A DNA stretch of 64,000 bases. It comes from Oleispirillum sp965228165. Its GTDB lineage: Bacteria > Pseudomonadota > Alphaproteobacteria > Rhodospirillales > Rhodospirillaceae. Of this stretch, positions 1 to 8,472 are shown piece by piece (positions within the stretch are counted from its first letter, which is position 1; each line of letters opens with the position of its first letter). The stretch covers positions 558,001 to 622,000 of the forward strand of contig CBDDHB010000002.1 in assembly GCA_965228165.1 (NCBI GenBank). The letters are read 5' to 3'. The notes under the pieces were generated by a model. That model did not search any database. It was not told the origin of the DNA and worked only from the letters and a program-made list of their open reading frames with translations. Position numbers and translations under genes: made by a program.

Positions 1-1
1 C

Positions 2-1681
2 ATGAGAAACTTCTCGATATCCAACAAAATCAACATGCTGGGTGCGATTCTGGGGGCTTTCGCCCTGATCATCGGCCTCGTCGGCCTACACGGCATGTGG
101 GTGTTCAACCAGCGCACCGACGACATGCTCGGCCTGGGCCAGCGCGCCCTCGTCGGGGAACGGGTGAACGGCCTGGTTCTGGCGGTGGTGATGGACAGCC
201 GGGGCCTCTACATGTCGAAGACTCCCGAGCAGATCGACCGCTTCTCCAATCCTCTTCTGAAGAATCTGGAAATCTTGCAAAAAGACGTCGCCCGCTGGAA
301 GGAGCTCTCTCCGCCCGACCGCCGCGCCGAATTCGCCGCCCTGGAAGCCGCGACCAACGACTTCGTCCGCTTCCGCACCGAAACCGTGCGCCAGGGCCGC
401 GAAGGCGGCGGACCGGCCGCCAACCTTTACGGAAACAACGAGGAAAATCGGAAAAGCCGTCAGGCTCTGAACGTCCAAATCCAGGAACGTGTGGCCCGCA
501 ACACCGAAGCGATGGCCAAGGTAAACGACGAAATGGACGCCTTCTTCAAGGAACGTCTGACGATTTCCGCCGTGGTCCTGCTGATCGCCATGATCGCCGG
601 GGTTCTGGTCTCCCGCAGGATCGGCCAGGGAATGATCTCCGGCCCGATCGTCAAGATGACCCAGGCAATGAACGATCTGGCACAAGGAAACACCGCGATC
701 GCCGTTCCCGGCCTGGGCAACCGCGACGAAATCGGCGAAATGGCGAAAGCCGTCGAAATTTTCCGCGCCAACCGCCAGGAAGCCGACCGTCTGGCCGAGG
801 AAGCCGAGGCCGCCAACGCGGCGCGGGACGCCCGCGCCCAGGCCATCGACGCGATGATCGCACGTTTCCAAAACACCATCGAGGAGGTGCTGCAAGCCCT
901 GGGCTCCGCCACCGGCCAGTTGGAAAGCACGGCGCACGGCCTGGCCACCACCGCCGAGAACGCCAGCGAGCGATCCTCCGCCGTCGCCGCCGCGACCGAG
1001 GGGGCCTCCAGCAACGTGCAGACGGTCGCCACCGCAGCCGAGGAACTGTCCGCCGCGATTCAGGAAATCTCCCGCCAGGTGTCGCAGTCGAGCGACCTGT
1101 CCTCCACCGCGCAGCAGGAAATGACCCGCGCCAAGGACACCATGGACCATCTGGCCGCCGCATCCAGCCGGATCGGCGACGTGGTCAACCTGATCACCGA
1201 CATCGCCAGCCAAACCAACCTGTTGGCCCTGAACGCCACGATCGAAGCGGCGCGCGCCGGAGAAATGGGCAAAGGATTCGCGGTGGTGGCGGGCGAGGTG
1301 AAGAATCTCGCCAACCAGACCGCCAAGGCGACCGAGGAGATCCAGTCGCAGATCGGCGCGGTGCAGACCACGGTGCAAGAAGCGGTGGTGGCGATTTCCG
1401 GCATCGCCCAGCACATGGACAAGATCGGCGAGATTTCCGCCGCCATCGCCTCGGCGGTCGAGGAACAATCCGCCGCCACCGGAGAAATCGCCCGCAACGT
1501 GCAACAAGCGGCGGCGGGAACCCAAGAGGTGGCAAACGGAATCGCCGGGGTCAGCCAGGCAGCCGGGGAAACCGGCGAGGCCTCGACCCAGGTGCTGCAA
1601 TCGGCGCGCACCCTGTCGCACCAGACCACGGTCCTGCGCGACGAGATCGGACGCTTCCTTGCCGACGTTCGCGCCGCGTAG
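2..1681 (+). CDS. Methyl-accepting chemotaxis protein
   Basis: Transmembrane chemoreceptor that passes a periplasmic signal to CheW/CheA. A first membrane segment is at about residues 12-35, followed by a periplasmic helical region of about 150 residues with no recognisable small-molecule fold. A second membrane segment lies near 188-206, then HAMP (about 206-260) and the MCP signalling coiled coil (about 300-550). The highly conserved hairpin tip reads TNLLALNATIEAARAGE, followed by GKGFAVVAGEV. The ATG is the second base of the window, so an upstream start cannot be excluded, but the N-terminus looks like a normal cytoplasmic start before TM1. No C-terminal receptor-methylase tether is obvious. 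The ligand is unknown. The gene ends three bases before the convergent LysR gene. Confidence 0.93.
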   Translation: MRNFSISNKINMLGAILGAFALIIGLVGLHGMWVFNQRTDDMLGLGQRALVGERVNGLVLAVVMDSRGLYMSKTPEQIDRFSNPLLKNLEILQKDVARWKELSPPDRRAEFAALEAATNDFVRFRTETVRQGREGGGPAANLYGNNEENRKSRQALNVQIQERVARNTEAMAKVNDEMDAFFKERLTISAVVLLIAMIAGVLVSRRIGQGMISGPIVKMTQAMNDLAQGNTAIAVPGLGNRDEIGEMAKAVEIFRANRQEADRLAEEAEAANAARDARAQAIDAMIARFQNTIEEVLQALGSATGQLESTAHGLATTAENASERSSAVAAATEGASSNVQTVATAAEELSAAIQEISRQVSQSSDLSSTAQQEMTRAKDTMDHLAAASSRIGDVVNLITDIASQTNLLALNATIEAARAGEMGKGFAVVAGEVKNLANQTAKATEEIQSQIGAVQTTVQEAVVAISGIAQHMDKIGEISAAIASAVEEQSAATGEIARNVQQAAAGTQEVANGIAGVSQAAGETGEASTQVLQSARTLSHQTTVLRDEIGRFLADVRAA

Positions 1682-1684
1682 GGG

Positions 1685-2568
1685 TTACTTCAGCCCCGAC
1701 CAGAACGCCTCCGCCGCCGGGCTCAACCGGTGGCGGGGGCGGTACGCCCGGATTTCCACGCCGATATCCCACTCCTGCCCCCCGGCGCGCACCAGACGGC
1801 GGCTGCCCAGATCCGCCTGAATCAGGGTCAGCGGCAACCACGCGATGCCGCGCCCGGCCACCGCCATCGCCCGCAACGCGGTGGCCAGATGGGCGGTGAA
1901 CACCGGTTCCAGGTTCGGCGCCCGATCCTGCTGCTTGGCGCGCACCGCGCCGACGATCCGGCCAAGGCCGGATTCCTGACTGTAGGACAAATACGGCAGG
2001 CGCGCCCCGTTCTCCCCCAACGGATCGAAGGGCGCATCCGGCGCCTTGACCGGAATCAGCATGTCGTCGCCCTGCGGCAGGGAAGAGAAGGAACGCGCAT
2101 CCAGCCGACTGGCCGAGGCGGGATGGTGGTGGCACACCATGAACTGCGCCCGCCCTTCGTGCATCAGTTGTTCGCAGGCCTGCAAGCTGTCGGAAATCAG
2201 ACGGATCGACCCCAGGGCGACGCGCCGTTCCGCCGCCTTCAGCCAATCCGGAAAAAGGTCAGGGACAAGGCGTGGGTGCAGGCGAAGCGCAGCGTCGTTC
2301 CCACCGCGCCGTCGGCCTCCCGCGCCTCGTCCCGCGCCTGCGACAGGCGGCGCACGGTTTCCTCCGCCACCGGACGGAACCGCTCGCCCGCCGGGGTCAG
2401 GCGGACATGCCGGGAGTCGCGTTCGAACAGCGGCACCCCCACCCATTCCTCCAATGCGCGGATGCGGCGGCTGAAGGCGGGCTGGCTCAAGTGCCGCCGT
2501 TCCGCCGCGCGGGAAAACACCCCCAAATCGGACAACTCCAGAAAATCCAACAACCAGGACAGTTCCAT
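1685..2568 (-). CDS. LysR-family regulator, split by a frameshift
   Basis: Transcriptional regulator divergent from the tartrate dehydratase gene, so probably its activator. The N-terminal winged helix (start MELSWLLDFLELSDLG, ATG at 2568, Shine-Dalgarno GGAG eight bases upstream) lies in one frame and stops at about 2239. The effector-binding domain continues in another frame from about 2255 to 1685. Restoring one base at 2249-2256 (five-A run next to GG) gives ...SLTFFPDWLKA..., the standard LysR linker into the effector domain, and a 294-residue protein of normal family length. The C-terminal domain shows no other damage. It is either a sequencing error or a very recent pseudogene. The effector ligand (tartrate) is inferred from position only. 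Confidence 0.8.
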
Positions 2569-2732
2569 CGCCCACTCCACGCTTCGATGCGTAAGCCGCA
2601 TCGATCGATACCGCCTCGGCATTGGCCGCCGGGGTATTCCGTCCCGCATAGTAGGACAATCCTCGCGCATCGGAACTCTATCTTTACGCGCGGACACCTT
2701 CAACAGAAATACTACCCAAGGATACATGCGCC

Positions 2733-3899
2733 ATGCGAATCCTCGACGTCCGGGAAATCACCTGTTCGATCGCCTCGCCGATCTCCAACGCCTTCATCGA
2801 CTTCTCCAAGATGACCTGCTCGGTGGTGGCGGTGATCACCGACGTGGTGCGCGACGGCAAGCCGGTGGTCGGCTTCGGGTTCAACTCCAACGGGCGCTAT
2901 GCCGCCGGGGGCCTGTTGCGCGAGCGCTTCCTGCCCCGCCTGAAAGAGGCCAAGCCGGAAAGCCTGCTCACCGACGACGAAACCAACCTCGACCCCTTCC
3001 GCATCTGGGCGACCCTGATGAAGAACGAAAAGCCGGGAGGCCACGGCGAACGCTCGGTGGCGGTGGGAGCGATCGACATGGCGGTGTGGGACGCCCTGGC
3101 GAAGATCGAGGACAAGCCGCTCTACCGCGTGTTGGCCGACCGCTATTCGGGCGGAGTCGCCGATGACAGGGTCTGGGTCTACGCGGCGGGCGGGTACTAT
3201 TACCCCGGCAAGGACAACAAAGGCCTGCAAGACGAGCTGAAAAGCTATCGCGACCGGGGCTATCGCGTCTGCAAGATGAAAATCGGCGGCGCGTCTCTTG
3301 CCGACGATCTGCGCCGAATCGAGGCGGCGATCCAGGTGGTGGGGGATGGCCGGTATCTGGCGGTGGACGTCAACGGCCGCTTCGACCTGGACACCGCGAT
3401 CGCCTATGGCGAGGCGATCAAGCCCTATGGCCCGTTCTGGTACGAGGAAGTGGGCGACCCCCTGGACTATGCCCTGAATGCCGAGATCGCCCGGCACTAT
3501 CCGCTGCCGATGGCCACCGGCGAAAACCTGTTCTCTCACCAGGACGCGCGCAACCTGCTGAAGTTCGGCGGCATGCGGCCCGGAATCGACTATCTGCAAT
3601 TCGACTGCGCCCTGTCCTACGGTCTGGTCGAATACCTGCGCACCATCGAACAGGTGAAGGCGCACGGCTGGTCCACCCGTCGCATCGTGCCGCACGGCGG
3701 GCACCAGATGTCTCTCGCCATCGCGGCGGGCCTGCATCTGGGCGGCAACGAGTCCTATCCCGACGTGTTCAAGCCGTTCTGCGGCTTCGCCGACGGCTAC
3801 GCGGTGGAGGACGGATACGTCCGCCTGCCCGACGCGCCGGGGATCGGTTTCGAGTTGAAAAACGAGCTGTTCAAGACGATGAAGACGGTCCTCGACTGA
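2733..3899 (+). CDS. tarD: D(-)-tartrate dehydratase (enolase superfamily)
   Basis: Dehydrates D-tartrate to oxaloacetate (EC 4.2.1.81 type), a cytosolic Mg-dependent enzyme. At 388 residues the length matches the characterised Bradyrhizobium enzyme. The acid/base lysine is in KMKIGG (K183). Metal ligands fit D212 (VDVNGRF), E238 (WYEEVGD) and E264 (ATGENLF), and the second acid/base residue is H321 in PHGGHQ. The N-terminal capping domain and the GGHGERSVAVGAIDMAVWD stretch are also typical. I assign this by recalled similarity of motifs and their spacing, not by a search. The start ATG follows an AAGGA-like site. The divergent LysR gene probably controls it. A transporter for tartrate is not visible nearby. 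Confidence 0.9.
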   Translation: MRILDVREITCSIASPISNAFIDFSKMTCSVVAVITDVVRDGKPVVGFGFNSNGRYAAGGLLRERFLPRLKEAKPESLLTDDETNLDPFRIWATLMKNEKPGGHGERSVAVGAIDMAVWDALAKIEDKPLYRVLADRYSGGVADDRVWVYAAGGYYYPGKDNKGLQDELKSYRDRGYRVCKMKIGGASLADDLRRIEAAIQVVGDGRYLAVDVNGRFDLDTAIAYGEAIKPYGPFWYEEVGDPLDYALNAEIARHYPLPMATGENLFSHQDARNLLKFGGMRPGIDYLQFDCALSYGLVEYLRTIEQVKAHGWSTRRIVPHGGHQMSLAIAAGLHLGGNESYPDVFKPFCGFADGYAVEDGYVRLPDAPGIGFELKNELFKTMKTVLD

Positions 3900-3922
3900 G
3901 ACTTTCCCAATCCCCGAAACTT

Positions 3923-3949
3923 CCTGTAGGGTTATCAAAACCCTACAGG
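3923..3949 (+). promoter_or_regulatory. Perfect 11-bp hairpin covering the hemG ribosome binding site
   Basis: CCTGTAGGGTT and AACCCTACAGG form a perfect inverted repeat with a five-base loop (ATCAA). The right arm contains the only Shine-Dalgarno-like sequence (ACAGGA) before the hemG ATG at 3958. There is no T-tract after it on the plus strand, so it is not a standard terminator. It could be an operator or an mRNA structure that hides the ribosome site. The function is inferred. Confidence 0.5.
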
Positions 3950-3957
3950 ACCGCGCC

Positions 3958-4512
3958 ATGCCCCTGCCGATATCCCTCTATTACGCCAGCCACGACAGCC
4001 AGACCCGCCGCATCGCCCAGCGCATCGCCCAACGCCTGACCGAATCCGGGGCCGCCGTCGCTCTGTGCGACCTGGGCGAACGTCAGCCGGACAAGGACGA
4101 AATCGCCGCCGCCGGAGTGGTGGCGGTGGCGGCGGCGATCCGTTACGGCCACCCCCTGCCCGCCGCGCGGGAAATGCTGAAGCGCCATCGCGACGCCCTG
4201 ACCGCCAAGCCCCTGGCGATGATTTCGGTCAACCTGACCGCCCGCAAGCCGGGCAAGCGTTCCCTGGCGGGGAGCCCCTATTTGCGCAAATGGGTGCGAC
4301 GCGCCCGCCTGTCTCCGGCGGTGGCGGCGGCGGTGGCGGGAATGCTGGATTATCCCCGCTATGGACTGTTCGACCGCCTGATGATTCAACTGATCATGAA
4401 AATCACCGGCGGCCCCACCGACCCCGCGCTGACCGTCGAGTTCACCGACTGGGATCAGGTGGATGCCCTGGCGGCGGACATCGCCGCCCTGGCGACGCGG
4501 GACGGCGGCTGA
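3958..4512 (+). CDS. hemG: Protoporphyrinogen IX dehydrogenase, menaquinone-type (HemG)
   Basis: Flavodoxin-like FMN enzyme that oxidises protoporphyrinogen IX to protoporphyrin IX in heme synthesis and passes electrons to the quinone pool. The 184 residues match the E. coli HemG length. Family signatures are visible in order: an N-terminal FMN phosphate loop (YYASHDSQTRRIA), AAIRYGH, SVNLTARKPGKR with the long HemG insertion after it (about residues 88-140), and the C-terminal YGLFDRLMIQLIMKITGG and FTDWDQV. It lies next to a heme-type uptake operon on the opposite strand, linking heme synthesis and import. A strong hairpin overlaps its ribosome site. Confidence 0.9.
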   Translation: MPLPISLYYASHDSQTRRIAQRIAQRLTESGAAVALCDLGERQPDKDEIAAAGVVAVAAAIRYGHPLPAAREMLKRHRDALTAKPLAMISVNLTARKPGKRSLAGSPYLRKWVRRARLSPAVAAAVAGMLDYPRYGLFDRLMIQLIMKITGGPTDPALTVEFTDWDQVDALAADIAALATRDGG

Positions 4513-4534
4513 CGCCGCCGCCCCGGCCGTAGGA

Positions 4535-6457
4535 TCAGAACTTCACCTTCACGCCGGCATAGCCATTGATCCCGGCCTTGTTGTAGCCAGCCATCTGGCC
4601 GTAGTCCTTGTCCAGCAGATTGAGAACGCGCCCATAGACGGTGATCATCTCGTCCACCGCATAGTCCGCGCCCACGTCCCAGGTAGCGTACCCGCCAGCG
4701 CCATATCGGCTATCGACGCTATATACCGTTCCCGCGTAATCGCTTTCCGTGGATGCGCTCATCCGCGTCCAGGTCCGCAGCCCCGGAACCTCGTCGGGCG
4801 CATAGTCGAGACGCAGGGAAGCGACATGCCTCGGAGTATAATCGGTCTGCGCTCCGGTCGTATTGTTGCGAGATTCGGTATGGGTGTGCGTACCGGAAAT
4901 CCCCCACTCGCGGGAAATCTCGAAGTTCGCGCTGCTTTCAACGCCCATCGCCCGCACCGAGGCGATGTTCTGATAGATGCTCGTCCCCATGGCCGGCAAT
5001 TCGATCGAATTGGTCATATTGGTCTTGAACACGGTGACGTCGAGGCGCAACCGATCGTCCAGCAGCATCTGCTCGACGCCGACGTCGAAGCCGCGCGATT
5101 CCTCGGGCTTCAAGGTTTCATTGCCGCTATTGCCGTACAACTGAACCAGCATCGGCGCCTTGAAGCCGGTGCCGTAACTGGCGTGCGGACGGGTTCCGGT
5201 GGAACGAATGGAATACGACACGGTGCCGCGATAGGTGTTGTGATCGCCGAAGGTATCGTGAAAATCCTCGCGCGTCCCGAGGTTGATGTTCAACGCCTTG
5301 TCGAGGAAGGCCATCCCCCAATCGACGAAGACGCTGCTATTGACCAGGGATTCGGTTCGCGAGCTGGTTGCCGTACTCAATTGGCTGCGATAATGATCGC
5401 GTTCCTGCTCCGCGCCGAACACGAAGGTATGGTCCTCGACCGGACGCAAGGTGCCCTGATATTCGTACTTTTCCAGTTCGCCGAAATACCGGTTGGGGTT
5501 GCTGGTACTTTTGATGCCTCGCGAGCTCACGTAAACGTCGGAATCCATGCGGTTGAAGGCAAAGGTATTGCCGAGCAGGCCGTCGAACAGGTCGAGCTTG
5601 GCCTGGAAGCGCGTGGTGTCGGTGGACTGACGAAGGAAGCTTCTCGAATCGTTCTTCGCCGATGCGGTATCGTAATCCGCCCAGCCGTGCTGATGGTTGT
5701 GATTGGCCTCGAGATTCAGGAGGTCGATAACCCCGACATCCTTCAGCACGTCGGCCCCCACCTTCATGTCCAGATTGGCGCTACTGGAGGCTTCTTTCTC
5801 GTTGGTTCCCGCCTTCTTCGTGGTGTCAAAACCATCGGTCTGGAACCGCGAACCCGCCACCTTGTAGTACACGTCCTCGATGCGCCCGGTCAGCGTCGCG
5901 GTTTCCTTGTTGGTCTGGAAGCTGCCCGCCTCGACGCTGGTCTCGCCCTCGATCATCTTCGCGGAATCCCGGCCCGACTTGGTGGTGATCAGCACCACGC
6001 CGCCGATCGCGTCCGAGCCGTAAAGCGCACTCTGGTTGCCGCGCAGGACCTCGATCCGCTCGATGTCCGAAGCCTGAAGATGGTTGTAGGGGTTGGAGTA
6101 CATCGAACTGGCCTGGTTCTCGATCTTCACCCCATCGACCAGAAACACGATGTGCTGCGCATCCTGACCGCGCAGGCTGACGCGGGTACGGTTCTGCGGA
6201 TTGCCGTTGGAATAAACATAAAGGCCGGGAACCTCCTTCAGCGCATCCTCCAGGGTCACCGCCTGCTTCTTTTCCAACTCCTCGGCGGTGATCACGGTGA
6301 CCGCGCTGCCCACCTGATCGGCGGCGGTTTCCACCCGGTTGGCGGAAATCACCATGGTCCCCAGATTCTGCGTCGATTGCGCCAGCGCCTCGGTCGACAC
6401 CGACGCCAAAAGAATCGCGCCCAGCGCCCAAACCCGCCGGTTACGTACCTCGATCAT
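4535..6457 (-). CDS. TonB-dependent outer-membrane receptor (heme or cobalamin type)
   Basis: Outer-membrane gated channel for a large chelate, energised through TonB. A signal peptide (ALGAILLASVSTEALA) leads into a TonB-box-like stretch, a plug domain with VDGVKIENQASS and SDIERIEVLRGNQSALYG, and a 22-strand barrel ending in the expected C-terminal phenylalanine (GVKVKF). The chosen ATG at 6457 has GAAGGGGGA seven bases upstream. Longer starts up to 6565 add sequence unlike a signal peptide. It is the last gene of an operon with a heme-type ABC importer (HmuTUV), so heme is the favoured substrate. The overall plug resembles BtuB, so cobalamin remains possible. A 156-bp gap upstream may hold a second promoter. 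Confidence 0.88.
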   Translation of the reverse strand: MIEVRNRRVWALGAILLASVSTEALAQSTQNLGTMVISANRVETAADQVGSAVTVITAEELEKKQAVTLEDALKEVPGLYVYSNGNPQNRTRVSLRGQDAQHIVFLVDGVKIENQASSMYSNPYNHLQASDIERIEVLRGNQSALYGSDAIGGVVLITTKSGRDSAKMIEGETSVEAGSFQTNKETATLTGRIEDVYYKVAGSRFQTDGFDTTKKAGTNEKEASSSANLDMKVGADVLKDVGVIDLLNLEANHNHQHGWADYDTASAKNDSRSFLRQSTDTTRFQAKLDLFDGLLGNTFAFNRMDSDVYVSSRGIKSTSNPNRYFGELEKYEYQGTLRPVEDHTFVFGAEQERDHYRSQLSTATSSRTESLVNSSVFVDWGMAFLDKALNINLGTREDFHDTFGDHNTYRGTVSYSIRSTGTRPHASYGTGFKAPMLVQLYGNSGNETLKPEESRGFDVGVEQMLLDDRLRLDVTVFKTNMTNSIELPAMGTSIYQNIASVRAMGVESSANFEISREWGISGTHTHTESRNNTTGAQTDYTPRHVASLRLDYAPDEVPGLRTWTRMSASTESDYAGTVYSVDSRYGAGGYATWDVGADYAVDEMITVYGRVLNLLDKDYGQMAGYNKAGINGYAGVKVKF

Positions 6458-6613
6458 TCCATGATCCCCCTTCATCGTCCGCCACGGCGAACCGTTCACC
6501 AAAAGCAGGCGCTTTCCCCAAGCGCACCGGTAGGGATGCATAAGGGGATGCGCAGGGCGGATCAATGGGATTGGAACGTTATAACGATTTTATTCGTTGA
6601 TGATGCAACAATG

Positions 6614-7372
6614 TCACATGTCGTCCGTAACGAAGGCGACCAGAGGACAATCGACCTCGGGATGGCGCAGCACCGAAGCCCTCAGCCCATAGACCTCCCG
6701 CAGATTGTCCGGGGTCAGGCTGGCCTCCGGCGGGCCGGAAAACACCACCCGCCCGTCGCGCATGCCGATGAAGACATCGGCGAAGGGAGTTGCCAAATTG
6801 ACGTCGTGAACCACCGCCAGCACGGTCAATCCGGCCGAGGCCAGGGTCTTCGCCCGCCGCAGCACCGCCAAACCGTGCGCCGGATCCAGGCTGGCGGTCG
6901 GTTCGTCGAGCAACAGCACGCCGCTGCCCGCCGCCGCCGCGTCGTTGATCTGCGCCAGGACGCGGGCGAACTGGACGCGGCGCTGCTCTCCGCCCGACAG
7001 GTCTGGATAGAGGCGATCGGAGAAACCGGAAAGCCCGACCTCCTCCAGGGCGCGGGCGGCGATGTCCCGATCCGCCGCCGAGGGCGGAAACGGCAGCCGC
7101 CCCAGACGCACCACATCCTTCACCCGGAAACTGAAGTTCAAGGCGCAGGTCTGCGGCAGAACGGCGCGACGACGGGCGATTTCGGCACGCCTCCAGCGCG
7201 GCAGGGGACGACCCAGCATCGAAACCTCGCCCGCGTCGGCGGCGATGTCGCCGGACAACACCCGCAACAGGGTGGACTTGCCCGCGCCATTGGGGCCGAC
7301 GATCACCGTCAGACGCCCCGCCGCCGCGTCCATATCCACGCCATCGACCAGGGCGCGACCGCCGCGCCGCAC
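6614..7372 (-). CDS. hmuV: Heme ABC transporter ATP-binding protein
   Basis: Cytoplasmic ATPase of a FecCD/BtuC-class importer. Walker A is GPNGAGKST, the signature motif is LSGGEQRRVQFARVLAQI (the VQxARVLAQ form is typical of HmuV), Walker B is VLLLDEPTASLDP, and the H-loop is VVHDVN. The start is uncertain. Homology-like sequence (ASGIIVRRGGRALVDGVD) begins before the GTG at 7372, which is used here. An ATC codon at about 7394 has an ideally placed GGGGAGGAG, and no ATG or TTG exists nearby. The upstream permease frame overlaps this start by 64 bp with no stop in any frame at the usual place, so a miscounted base or a real HmuU-HmuV fusion is possible. A 253-residue protein is normal for the family. 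Confidence 0.85.
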   Translation of the reverse strand: MRRGGRALVDGVDMDAAAGRLTVIVGPNGAGKSTLLRVLSGDIAADAGEVSMLGRPLPRWRRAEIARRRAVLPQTCALNFSFRVKDVVRLGRLPFPPSAADRDIAARALEEVGLSGFSDRLYPDLSGGEQRRVQFARVLAQINDAAAAGSGVLLLDEPTASLDPAHGLAVLRRAKTLASAGLTVLAVVHDVNLATPFADVFIGMRDGRVVFSGPPEASLTPDNLREVYGLRASVLRHPEVDCPLVAFVTDDM

Positions 7373-8472
7373 GATAATTCCCGAGGCGCCGATAACGACA
7401 CTCCTCCCCGCGCGCCGACGCGCAGCAGCAGCCACAACAGGAACGGCCCTCCCAGCAGTCCGGTCAGGACGCCGAGCGGCAACTCGGTGGGCGCGGCGAC
7501 GGTGCGCGCCGCCAGATCGGCCAGCAGCACCAGCGCGGCCCCCAGCAACGCCGAACCGGGGATCACCAAGCGATGCCGCGCCCCCATCATCATCCGCACC
7601 AGATGCGGCGCGACCAGACCGACGAAGCCGATCATGCCGACGAAGGCGACCCCCGTCCCCACCGCCAGGGCGACGGCGGCAAGCACCCGACCGCGCACCG
7701 CCACCGCATCCAGTCCCAAATGCCCGGCGACGTCGTCGCCGAGGGTGGTGGCGTCGAGAGCCAGGGCATGGCGGAAGACCACCATCCCCCCCCCCAGCGC
7801 GCCGACGGCGGAAACGATGCCCGCATGCAGCCAATTGGCGGAAGCCAAGCTGCCCATCATCCAGAAGGTCAGGCTGCGCAACTGCTCGTCGTTGGCAATG
7901 GAGATCAGAAGCCCGATCGCCGACCCCGACAACGCATTGATCGCGATGCCGGTCAGCAGCAGCGTCGCCGAACTGGGCAGGGCGACCGCCCTGGCCACCG
8001 CCACCACCACGGCGGTGCTGGCCACCGCCCCCAGAAACGCGGCAAGCGGCACCACGAACGGCAGAAAATCATGGCGGCGGGTCAACGCCCCTTCCAGCAC
8101 GATGGCGGTCACCGCCCCCAGGGCGGCGCCGCTGGCGGTGCCGAGAAGCCCCGGTTCGGCCAGGGGATTGCGCAGCACCCCCTGCATCGCCGCGCCGGCA
8201 AAACCCAGGGTGGCGCCGACGGCGCAGGCAAGGCAGAGACGCGGCAACCGCACTTCGGTCAGGACCATGGCGAAGCGCCGATCGCCCGGAACCGGATCGG
8301 CCAGCCCCAGCGCCGCCCCCAGCACCCGCAGGATCGCATCCACGGGGATCGCCAGAGCTCCGGTCAGCAGGTTCCACAGCATCGCCACGAAGACCACCGC
8401 CAACAGCAACGCGAAGGCGCGCGCCTCGGCCCGTTCGCCGACGAAGACTCTCCGTGCCGCGTCGCGCTTCAT
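7309..8472 (-). CDS. hmuU: Heme ABC transporter permease (FecCD family)
   Basis: Inner-membrane channel subunit with about ten transmembrane helices. Typical FecCD stretches are LRLPRLCLACAVG-like (VRLPRLCLACAVGATLG), GAAMQGVLRNPLAEPGLLG, GMIGFVGLVAPHLVRMMMG and LPLGVLTGLLGGPFLLWLLL. The ATG at 8472 overlaps the HmuT stop (ATGA), so translation is coupled. The family normally ends a few residues after the last motif, but this frame continues for about 30 extra residues, antisense-like in composition, to a stop at 7309 inside hmuV. It also holds a ten-base G run (7786-7795), read in frame as Gly-Gly-Gly. Confidence 0.88.
   Translation of the reverse strand: MKRDAARRVFVGERAEARAFALLLAVVFVAMLWNLLTGALAIPVDAILRVLGAALGLADPVPGDRRFAMVLTEVRLPRLCLACAVGATLGFAGAAMQGVLRNPLAEPGLLGTASGAALGAVTAIVLEGALTRRHDFLPFVVPLAAFLGAVASTAVVVAVARAVALPSSATLLLTGIAINALSGSAIGLLISIANDEQLRSLTFWMMGSLASANWLHAGIVSAVGALGGGMVVFRHALALDATTLGDDVAGHLGLDAVAVRGRVLAAVALAVGTGVAFVGMIGFVGLVAPHLVRMMMGARHRLVIPGSALLGAALVLLADLAARTVAAPTELPLGVLTGLLGGPFLLWLLLRVGARGGVSLSAPRELSCGAAVAPWSMAWIWTRRRGV
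7786..7795. repeat. Ten-base C/G homopolymer inside hmuU
   Basis: An uninterrupted run of ten C on the plus strand, read as GGG GGG GGG plus one G in hmuU. It is in frame here. Runs this long are rare in coding DNA and prone to slippage, so a one-base change would switch the permease off. Confidence 0.8.

Noticed and set aside
6458..6613. Cobalamin riboswitch upstream of the TonB receptor
   Set aside because: The 156-bp gap lacks the B12-box consensus. It is also too short for a complete riboswitch.
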